From Leisingera sp. ANG-M7 (GTDB taxonomy: Bacteria > Pseudomonadota > Alphaproteobacteria > Rhodobacterales > Rhodobacteraceae): a stretch of DNA of 64,000 nt. The stretch spans positions 186,001 to 250,000 of the forward strand of contig NZ_JWLI01000016.1 in the NCBI RefSeq assembly GCF_000813965.1. The letters run 5' to 3'. The number at the start of each line of letters is the position of its first letter. Position 1 is the first letter of the stretch. The notes under the pieces were generated by a model, which worked only from the letters and a program-made list of their open reading frames with translations, ran no database searches and had not been told where the DNA came from. The position numbers and the translations under genes were made by a program. This document shows positions 58,033 through 64,000 of this stretch, piece by piece.

Positions 58033-58045
58033 TAATGGAGCTGCC

Positions 58046-58636
58046 ATGCCGCGCCCTAGTTTGAAAGACCAGCGTTCCGAGGAAATCCTAGACGCCTACC
58101 TGACTTGCGTTGCCCGCTTTGGGCTGGAAGGGGCAACACAAGAACGGATCGCCGCAGAAGCCGGAGTTAAGCGCCCGCTTCTGCGTCACTACCTCGGCAA
58201 TCGTGATCAAATGGTTGCTGCTCTGAACGCTCATGTCGTTGAGACTTTCAACGAGCTGACGGATACGCTGGCTGTTGCATTGGCCGGCGCACTAAACGCG
58301 GATGACATGGTTGAACTCTTGTTTACTGAGGATGCAGTCAATGATCCCAGGCTACTGCTCGCCTGGCAGGGGCTGTCAGTCTCCTCAGGCGAGAACCCGG
58401 AAATGCGGGCTGACCTGCTGGACAGCCTCGAGCAGTTTCTGAAAGTGCTTAGCGACACTTTGCACCGGATTGTGCCCGCGGCAGCCCCCGCAAAGACCCG
58501 GGCTGTGGCACAAGGTATCTCGTCATGTTTCGTGACGCTCGATTCCCTTTCACCGCTTTCACCACCCGCGGAATGGCGGCGGGAGCTGAAACAGGCAGCC
58601 CTGCTTCTGGCGCGCACTTTGGAGGTTCCGGCATGA
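58046..58636 (+). CDS. TetR family transcriptional regulator
   Basis: The 196-aa product has a TetR HTH (about 8-55: EEILDAYLTCVARFGLEGAT, QERIAAEAGVKRPLLRHYLG) and a variable helical ligand domain. ATG 58046 follows TGGAG; an upstream in-frame extension to 57848 crosses the operator and is rejected. It is the first gene of an operon with a small membrane protein, a Rieske oxygenase, an ABC membrane domain, an exported protein and a reductase, and probably represses them all. Confidence 0.9.
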   Translation: MPRPSLKDQRSEEILDAYLTCVARFGLEGATQERIAAEAGVKRPLLRHYLGNRDQMVAALNAHVVETFNELTDTLAVALAGALNADDMVELLFTEDAVNDPRLLLAWQGLSVSSGENPEMRADLLDSLEQFLKVLSDTLHRIVPAAAPAKTRAVAQGISSCFVTLDSLSPLSPPAEWRRELKQAALLLARTLEVPA

Positions 58637-58896
58637 ACCGCCAAAGGATTTTGAACTACATCGCCTTTCCGATCCTCGGGGCTGCTGCAGTTCTTGGCAT
58701 CTATTGGATTTGGGGGCTTTTGTTTCTGTGGTGGCTGGTCCCTGCTGTGATAAGCGGGCAAGCCCATTTCGTTTTTGAAGTCAGCCGCAGCAAGGATCCT
58801 CTGCTGTTCTGGGCAGTGGTAATCCTCTGGGCTTTAGCCGGGGTCATGATGATCGCGGCCAGCCTGTACCCGCAATACGCCCCATGGCTTGTCTGA
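58633..58896 (+). CDS. Small two-helix membrane protein
   Basis: The 87-aa product has two strongly hydrophobic segments (about 8-42 and 58-80), rich in Trp and Tyr (IYWIWGLLFLWWLVP). It is of unknown function. The ATG overlaps the TetR stop by four bases, with GGAGG seven bases upstream. Its place before a Rieske oxygenase suggests an accessory membrane role, perhaps substrate entry or anchoring of the oxygenase complex. Confidence 0.75.
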   Translation: MNRQRILNYIAFPILGAAAVLGIYWIWGLLFLWWLVPAVISGQAHFVFEVSRSKDPLLFWAVVILWALAGVMMIAASLYPQYAPWLV

Positions 58897-58905
58897 GGCA
58901 GCAAA

Positions 58906-60072
58906 ATGACCCGTATGTATCACAACCTCCCCGTCTCCGCTTACACGTCGCAGGAATGGTTCGACCATGAACAAGCTCTGATCTTTTCCCGCAGCTGGCG
59001 TTATGCCGGGCTTGCAGAAGATGTGCCGGAGCCTGGCCACTACATCTCAGTTCAGGCCGGGCTGAACAACCTCTTCATTGTGATGGGCCGCGACCGCCGT
59101 CTGCGTGCCTTTCACAACATCTGCCGCCATCGCGGAACCCAGCTGATCCGGGCTGTCGGCAAATCGCAGAAGGCGCTGACCTGCCCCTATCACGACTGGA
59201 CCTATGATCTGGAAGGCAACTTGATCTCGGTTCCCGACGAGGAGCGCGAGTATCCAAACGGTATCGACAAGAGCTGCCTTGGCCTGAAGCCTGCAAGTGT
59301 CGACGTCTGGCGCGGCATGCTGTTTGTGCATCCGGACCCGCAGGCCTCCAGCCTGACGCAATGGTTCGGTGCTGTGGATCCGCATCTGGGTCCTCATAAG
59401 CCCGAAGAACTGGCGGAATACACCGAAGCGCGCAATTCTTACGAGATCAAAGCCAACTGGAAAATCGTCGTAGAAAATTACATCGACGTCTATCACCTCA
59501 GCCATCTCCACGCGAACACGCTGCACATGTACGATCATTCTCAGGCTGAATACGGCTGGGTAGGGCCGCACTACCATTTCTGGGAACCTCCCAGCGAGGC
59601 CTATGGCAAGGAGCTGGAAAAAAACCTGCCAACCCCGCGGGTGATCCCTGAACCGCATCGCGGCACTTGGGTTCCAATGCTGTTTCCCGGCATCGGCATC
59701 GGTGCCAGCGAAGACAGCTGGAACCTGTTCACTATCACTCCTTTGGGCCCGGAACTGACGCGGGTCGAAAACCGCACGAAACTCGCCAACGTCTCAGACT
59801 GGGACTACAGCAAGCAGGCTTGGAGCAGCCACAGTTTCTGGAAAGACTTCGGCGGCGCGAAATACGAAGGGGATGACGTTTCGGACGAAGATGACCCAAT
59901 GGCGTCGGGCGATTTCACCGCCGAGGACATCTATGCGTGCGAGCAGCAGCAGAAATCTCTGCAAAGCCCCTATTTTGAGGTCGGCCCGGCGGCCGCGGGC
60001 GAAAGTCCGGTCACCCGGCACCAGCAAGCTGTGCTGGACTTCATTGCAGCGCAGGAGGCCCGAAACGCATGA
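58906..60072 (+). CDS. Rieske non-haem iron oxygenase, alpha subunit (GbcA/demethylase-like)
   Basis: The 388-aa product has a Rieske [2Fe-2S] site with Cys73, His75, Cys93 and His96 (CRHRG, CPYH). Its mononuclear iron site is built from D194, H197 and H202 with the bridging acid E190 (NWKIVVENYIDVYHLSHLH). The architecture matches glycine betaine, stachydrine and related N-demethylating monooxygenases. The electron donor is very likely the FNR/ferredoxin protein at the end of the same operon. The substrate is unknown. Confidence 0.93.
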   Translation: MTRMYHNLPVSAYTSQEWFDHEQALIFSRSWRYAGLAEDVPEPGHYISVQAGLNNLFIVMGRDRRLRAFHNICRHRGTQLIRAVGKSQKALTCPYHDWTYDLEGNLISVPDEEREYPNGIDKSCLGLKPASVDVWRGMLFVHPDPQASSLTQWFGAVDPHLGPHKPEELAEYTEARNSYEIKANWKIVVENYIDVYHLSHLHANTLHMYDHSQAEYGWVGPHYHFWEPPSEAYGKELEKNLPTPRVIPEPHRGTWVPMLFPGIGIGASEDSWNLFTITPLGPELTRVENRTKLANVSDWDYSKQAWSSHSFWKDFGGAKYEGDDVSDEDDPMASGDFTAEDIYACEQQQKSLQSPYFEVGPAAAGESPVTRHQQAVLDFIAAQEARNA

Positions 60073-60959
60073 GGTCCTCTACAAGGCGTCCCTCTGGACG
60101 GCTGACAGGCAGGCCGCTCACCCTGCAAGGGCTGCTGGGGGCTTTCTGGCCGCAGGTCAGTGTCACCTGGGGACTGACCCTGGCCGAAGTGATGATGTTC
60201 GCGCTAATCCCCTTGCTGATAGGGAAGGCCATCGACGGGCTGCTGGCCGCAAATTTCGAAGCGTTCATCCAACTTGGTGCGGTGTTGGGCGGGCTTGTCC
60301 TCCTTGGCACCCTGCGCCGGGTGTACGACACCCGCGCCTATGGCGTTATGCGGGTCGAACTCGGCAAAGAGCTAGCAAAGAGATCGGGAGGCACTCCTGT
60401 CACGCGGCTTAACGCGCGACTTGGCATGGGGCGCGAGCTTGTGGATTTCCTGGAATCCGAGGCTCCTCAGAGCATGACGGCAGTTATCCGGGTCCTTGCC
60501 GCAGTTGTCATTCTGGCAGGTTTCCACCCAGTGCTGGCATTGGCTGCGTTGGCGGCGTTGGCAGCAACCATGCTGACTTATACACTGGCGCACAAAAGGT
60601 TTTTCCGCCTGAATGCAGCTCTCAACGCGCGGGCTGAGCAGCAGGTTGGCGTGCTGGAAACCCGATCGCCCCCGCGGCTGGGGGCGCATCTTCTTTCATT
60701 ACGCAAATCAGAAATCCGCATCTCTGACACCGAGGGCCTGATCTACGGAATGATCCTCGCCGCCCTCCTCGGCATGGAGATGTTCAACCTTTGGTTTGCG
60801 ACCCAATCGCTGGGAGTCTCTGCTGGCGGCGTGTTTTCTATCGTCACCTACAGCTGGGACTTCGTTGAAAGCGCTCTGATCCTGCCGATGACCCTGCAAA
60901 CGCTTTCGCGCCTGTCCGAAATCACTGCACGCATCAACAAAATGGAGGCCGCTGAATGA
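60069..60959 (+). CDS. ABC transporter six-transmembrane domain protein without ATPase
   Basis: The 296-aa product is one ABC exporter-type membrane domain (about six hydrophobic segments between residues 30 and 275) and ends without any Walker motif. The segment RRVYDTRAYGVMRVELGKEL corresponds to the intracellular coupling loop. No ATPase gene lies in the operon. It overlaps the oxygenase stop by four bases and the next gene by four bases. It may be a substrate-binding or assembly protein, or may borrow an ATPase encoded elsewhere. Confidence 0.75.
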   Translation: MRSSTRRPSGRLTGRPLTLQGLLGAFWPQVSVTWGLTLAEVMMFALIPLLIGKAIDGLLAANFEAFIQLGAVLGGLVLLGTLRRVYDTRAYGVMRVELGKELAKRSGGTPVTRLNARLGMGRELVDFLESEAPQSMTAVIRVLAAVVILAGFHPVLALAALAALAATMLTYTLAHKRFFRLNAALNARAEQQVGVLETRSPPRLGAHLLSLRKSEIRISDTEGLIYGMILAALLGMEMFNLWFATQSLGVSAGGVFSIVTYSWDFVESALILPMTLQTLSRLSEITARINKMEAAE

Positions 60960-61435
60960 AACGCGTCACTGCTACCGCAATCGGAACTTTTCTTGCTGCC
61001 GGGCTGGCAATTGCAGCCCCTAGGGGCACGCCTGAAGACCTAGTCAAACGCCATTATTCTGCAATCTCGGTGCCTGCCGCGCACTGGCACGATTGGCACC
61101 CGGAAGCCACCCATAGCATTATCGTTCAATTGGGCACGGGCGCACCAGACTGGAAATTCAGCTATTCATTGTCCGAATGGGAAGTTCAGCCCAACTGGAC
61201 CGAGGACCCCAGGCTCATGGAAGCCATGCAAGGCTATAAGGAAACCGGCCGATCCGAAGCGGTGCTGGAAGTTACCCCAGAAGGCAGCGCAAGTGTCATT
61301 ACCGCCCGGACACAGGTCAGCTATGTCTGGGGTAAATATGATGGGGTGATGACCCAGACCGACCGCTTTGACATCACCACTCTTGCTGGGCGGCCTCTGA
61401 TACGGTCGCTGACTTCCACGTATGACTACCGCTGA
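60956..61435 (+). CDS. Exported protein of unknown function (159 aa)
   Basis: The product has a signal peptide (about 1-21, cleaved near AIAA) and a small alpha/beta domain that may be an NTF2-like fold (TPEDLVKRHYSAISVP at the start, SVITARTQVSYVWGKYDGVM, TQTDRFDITTLAGRPLIRSL). It contains HWHDWHPEATH, a histidine-rich stretch that could bind metal. It overlaps the ABC membrane protein gene by four bases and precedes the reductase gene by seven bases, so it belongs to the oxygenase operon although it acts in the periplasm. Confidence 0.7.
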   Translation: MKRVTATAIGTFLAAGLAIAAPRGTPEDLVKRHYSAISVPAAHWHDWHPEATHSIIVQLGTGAPDWKFSYSLSEWEVQPNWTEDPRLMEAMQGYKETGRSEAVLEVTPEGSASVITARTQVSYVWGKYDGVMTQTDRFDITTLAGRPLIRSLTSTYDYR

Positions 61436-61442
61436 GGCCGCA

Positions 61443-62504
61443 ATGAATACCCGATTTCATACCCTTACCATTGCAGGCATCCGCCAGGAGATTGGCGGCA
61501 ACGCCGCCAGCGTTACCTTTGCCGTGCCGCCGGAGCTGAACGAAACCTTTAGCTGGAGAGCCGGGCAGCATTTGCCCTTGCGGTTTAAGATCGACGGCAA
61601 AGAACACCGCCGCTGTTACACAATCTCCAACCCGCCCGGTGCTCCTCTGCGCATCACGGTCAAGCGGCTCAAAGACGGTGTGGTTTCGAACCATATCGCA
61701 GACAGCCTAAAGGCCGACCAATCCGTGGAGGCGATGCCGCCACTAGGGCAGTTTTCTCTCCAGCCCGACCCGATGGCGCGCCGCACCCACTATTTCTTTG
61801 GCGGCGGCAGCGGAATTACGCCCCTGTTCGCTATGATCAAAGAGCTCCTGGTGCATGAACCGCATTCAGTTGCCCACCTGATATTTGGCAACAAAACTGC
61901 TGACACGATCCTTTTCCGAGAGGAATTGGACGCACTCGCCGACGAACACCCGGATCGATTCACTCTGCGTTATATGCTCTCGTTACCGTCGATGTGGAGC
62001 TGGTTTTCCCCCTGGCGCAGTGGCCGTATCGGTGCTGAGGCCATCAGTGCAGCCTTCGCGGAAACCCCGCCGGTGGCGCAGGACGTAAGATATTGGATCT
62101 GCGGCCCGGGGGCGATGAACAAAAGTGTGCGCGACGCTTTGATGGCACTGGATGTGCCTGCAGGCCGCATTCGCCTGGAGAGCTTCGGCGGTGGTGAAAT
62201 GGAAACCGTTACCGCGATCAAAGGCATTGCCACCACAGCCTCATTTACCCTGAACGGCAGCCGCCAGAGCATTGCGGTGGCCGAAAATCAGACATTGTTG
62301 GAGGCGGCGCTCGCATTCGGGCTGAAACCTCCCTACAGCTGCCAGTCCGGGGTCTGCGGTGCTTGCAAGGCGCGGCTTAAATCAGGCAAGGTTCGCATGC
62401 GAACGCAAATGGCTCTTACCGAAAGAGACATTGAGCAAGGAGACATTCTCACCTGCCAAAGTCTCGCCAAAACGCCCAAACTAGAGATTGAGTTTCCATG
62501 CTAA
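61443..62504 (+). CDS. FNR-type oxidoreductase with C-terminal [2Fe-2S] ferredoxin (GbcB/PaaE-like)
   Basis: The 353-aa product has an FAD-binding domain (about 10-105, RRCYTISNPPG), an NAD(P)-binding domain (FFGGGSGITPLFAMI, YWICGPGAMN) and a plant-type [2Fe-2S] domain with CQSGVCGAC and a final Cys in ILTCQS. It is the electron-transfer partner expected for the Rieske oxygenase. ATG 61443 has GAGG upstream; ATG 61422 lies inside the previous gene without a ribosome site. It closes the operon. Confidence 0.93.
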   Translation: MNTRFHTLTIAGIRQEIGGNAASVTFAVPPELNETFSWRAGQHLPLRFKIDGKEHRRCYTISNPPGAPLRITVKRLKDGVVSNHIADSLKADQSVEAMPPLGQFSLQPDPMARRTHYFFGGGSGITPLFAMIKELLVHEPHSVAHLIFGNKTADTILFREELDALADEHPDRFTLRYMLSLPSMWSWFSPWRSGRIGAEAISAAFAETPPVAQDVRYWICGPGAMNKSVRDALMALDVPAGRIRLESFGGGEMETVTAIKGIATTASFTLNGSRQSIAVAENQTLLEAALAFGLKPPYSCQSGVCGACKARLKSGKVRMRTQMALTERDIEQGDILTCQSLAKTPKLEIEFPC

Positions 62505-62946
62505 CGTGCCAAATGAGGGGTCTCAATCCTTTTTCGGTCCGCTGCACATTACCCCACGCGAGATCCCTGACAGCCGCGCCTCATCTTCCGGCTCCCATTT
62601 CTGACGCAGGCCACGCACATAATCCGCGTCACTCTTCAAACGGGACACCCTTTTCGTGTAGTGCCACGCGCGCAATACGACTGTAGACGCTGAATTGGTA
62701 GCCAAGTAGCACAACAGGTTTTCTCATTCTTCCAGGATTAGCTATCAGATGCTCGCGCTGAAAGAGCCACGTGCAAATGGTTGCGAACGAAGTGCCACCT
62801 GAAACAATTTTCGCCGCACCTGGACTGCAGGCAGAACGCGGGCGGAGCCAGGTCGCGAACTGCAGGGCCGGGGTATTCCGTTCTGGAACGGCCATTCGCG
62901 CGGCGCGCGATGAGACCCTGGTCCGATCCCATTCATGCCCCAAAAG
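62505..62946. other. Junction region with gene fragments
   Basis: Between the reductase gene and the RidA gene, this 442-bp stretch contains the GST fragment and otherwise unassigned frames on the minus strand that look like pieces joined by recombination. No promoter, terminator or insertion sequence end was recognised. Confidence 0.5.
62629..62727 (-). pseudogene. Glutathione S-transferase N-terminal fragment
   Basis: The frame from ATG 62727 reads MRKPVVLLGYQFSVYSRIARV and then ALHEKGVPFEE before a stop, which is the first strand-helix-strand of a GST thioredoxin-like domain. The remaining 170 or so residues are missing. It is best read as a truncated GST gene at a recombination junction. 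Confidence 0.5.
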
Positions 62947-63345
62947 TTAGCTTGGCTCCATGGCGGCCACCACCTTGATCTCGACGACCACGCCCTCCCT
63001 GCGCAATCCTGCGACCTCAACCGCTGTCCATGCGGGAAAGGGGGCCGAAATATATTTGGAACGGACCGCGCAGAACCTATCGAAGTGATCCCGAAGGCCG
63101 ACATGATAGGTCGTCATCTCGACAATCGAGTCGAAGTCCAGTCCGGCTTCCCGAAGGACTGCACCGATCTTCTCGAATGCCTGCCGGAATTGCTCTTCCA
63201 GATTCTCTGGCGTCTCGCCGTCCTGGCCGCTTCCAGTCATGCCCGTCACAAAGACATGGTTGCCAGAAATGACCCCCGGTGAAAGCTTGATCTGGTCAGC
63301 CGTTGCCCGTGACTCTCTGGCCGGAAAGAGTGCGCGCCGCGCCAT
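62947..63345 (-). CDS. RidA (YjgF/YER057c/UK114) family protein
   Basis: The 132-aa product has the RidA trimer core: QIKLSPGVISGNHVFVTGMTG, QFRQAFEKIGAVLREAGL and VVEIKVVA. Canonical RidA hydrolyses reactive imines from PLP enzymes through an arginine in the FPAR segment. Here that segment reads FPAWTAVEVAGL, so the arginine is replaced by tryptophan and imine deaminase activity is doubtful. GAGGGA precedes ATG 63345. No obvious operon partner. Confidence 0.85.
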   Translation of the reverse strand: MARRALFPARESRATADQIKLSPGVISGNHVFVTGMTGSGQDGETPENLEEQFRQAFEKIGAVLREAGLDFDSIVEMTTYHVGLRDHFDRFCAVRSKYISAPFPAWTAVEVAGLRREGVVVEIKVVAAMEPS

Positions 63346-63652
63346 GTTCCCTCGCTCATCCGGTGCGGCATCAGAGTGTCTGACCGCTCTTCCTTCGTCA
63401 ACGGCAGCTTTGTCCCGCGCTCAGGGTGAGTTCGTGCCCGATGCGGCGAAATTGGGCTGCGAGCCCAGAACGGCCACTGCCCATGTCAGCCCCCTTGCTG
63501 CCGCAGCATATCCTTGCCCGAATTTCGTGCAAGGCACTTCGCCATTCCGTTGTGAGTGCGAAGTACTGTGGCAGCCTTGCCGAAAGCGGGCATCCATGAA
63601 CCATACAGGCGCCTCTCAACTCACGATCTGTCAAACGTCTTGAAAGCAGGTA
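63346..63652. other. Intergenic region, no gene seen
   Basis: These 307 bp separate the RidA gene from the L,D-transpeptidase gene. Both strands hold short frames without family features. It presumably contains the RidA promoter. Confidence 0.55.
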
Positions 63653-64000
63653 TCACGCTTCAATGCGGATAGGCGTACCGGTCGGAACCAGAGACCATAT
63701 CTCCTGCATTTCCTCATTGGTCACTGCAATACATCCGTTTGTCCAATCCCATAGCCGGTGCCATCCTCCCAGACCGCCCCATCCATTGAGAATGCCGTGG
63801 AGCATGATGTTTCCCCCTGGCGAAATGCCCCGCGCGGCAGCCTGGTCGGCATCTTCCTGATTTGGGTAGGAAATGTGCAAGCTGAGATGCGCAATGGAAT
63901 TGTCGTTGCGCCAATCGATCACATAAGAGCCTTCGGGGGTCCGCTCATCGCCTTCCTGCGTCTTGTGCCCCTGGGGATGGGCACCGAGAGACACTTTGTA
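63653..64000 (-). CDS. L,D-transpeptidase family protein (C-terminal part)
   Basis: The visible 115 residues are the end of a YkuD-type enzyme that forms 3-3 peptidoglycan cross-links or anchors lipoproteins. YKVSLGAHPQGHKTQEGDER and TPEGSYVIDW form the first half of the core, and HGILNGWGG with the catalytic Cys in WDWTNGCIAVTNEEM the second. The gene extends beyond the window end, so the signal peptide and start are not seen. Confidence 0.88.
   Translation of the reverse strand, partial: YKVSLGAHPQGHKTQEGDERTPEGSYVIDWRNDNSIAHLSLHISYPNQEDADQAAARGISPGGNIMLHGILNGWGGLGGWHRLWDWTNGCIAVTNEEMQEIWSLVPTGTPIRIEA

Larger units (their letters stand above)
57620..58045. other. Intergenic region upstream of the TetR operon
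   Basis: These 426 bp contain the terminator at 57636-57694, the palindrome at 57738-57754 and the promoter-operator at 57992-58032. Frames on either strand between 57778 and 58045 show no family features and are not called. Confidence 0.6.

Noticed and set aside
57778-58047. 89-codon minus-strand frame upstream of the TetR gene
   Set aside because: It covers the palindromic operator and promoter of the TetR operon and has no family features.
63239-63643. 134-codon plus-strand frame over the RidA start
   Set aside because: It overlaps the RidA gene antisense and shows no similarity to a protein family.

Overview
The window is high-GC alphaproteobacterial DNA. Gene content and order point to a marine Rhodobacterales strain of the Roseobacter group (Leisingera/Phaeobacter/Ruegeria-like). 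The signs are an atpH-atpA pair, the order ChaC / DUF2125 / extensin-like / prephenate dehydrogenase / hisC, a Hint-domain protein, GTG-started rpsD, and many genes for methylated amines. No tRNA, rRNA or CRISPR array was recognised by eye. The genus is an inference.

Layout. 1-21,300 is mostly housekeeping: F1 ATP synthase delta and alpha, a SAM methyltransferase, gloB, clpA, an M23 peptidase, an ExbB-like/OmpA-like membrane motor pair, ChaC, DUF2125, an extensin-like protein, prephenate dehydrogenase, hisC, a large orphan protein with a peptidoglycan-binding-like N-terminus, a class V aminotransferase with a divergent Lrp regulator, a PA14-like protein, rpsD and a Hint protein. 21,400-24,800 holds a divergent oxyR/katG pair. 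24,900-33,750 is a LysR-controlled catabolic operon: ALDH, M19-like protein, an unknown 562-aa protein, DUF3726, an Ldh-family oxidoreductase and a BCCT carrier. 33,790-36,930 is a BtuFCD B12 importer behind a cobalamin riboswitch. 37,085-42,320 is a chemotaxis accessory operon (four-PAS cytoplasmic receptor, CheR, CheD, triple CheW) without CheA, CheB or CheY. 42,960-51,380 is a DeoR-regulated uptake and catabolism cluster (ProX/ProV/fused ProW-type transporter, choline-kinase-like protein, DMGDH-like oxidoreductase).

The end of that cluster is decaying. A racemase-like C-terminal fragment, a sulfotransferase pseudogene and a FrhB-family pseudogene fill 51,380-53,345. Next come a GcvA-like LysR gene with a divergent two-gene unit (MttB-superfamily methyltransferase plus GcvT-like protein), then a compact TetR-controlled operon: small membrane protein, Rieske oxygenase, ATPase-less ABC membrane domain, exported protein and FNR/[2Fe-2S] reductase. 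The window closes with a RidA-family gene and a partial L,D-transpeptidase.

The genes between about 25 and 62 kb look like several separate routes for importing and dismantling N-methylated compounds: BCCT and ProU-type import, B12 uptake, a Rieske demethylase-type oxygenase, MttB/GcvT methyl transfer and a DMGDH-type oxidase. The most novel-looking units are the TetR-Rieske operon, the BCCT/DUF3726/562-aa operon with an M19 protein that has lost metal ligands, and the orphan 548-aa protein.
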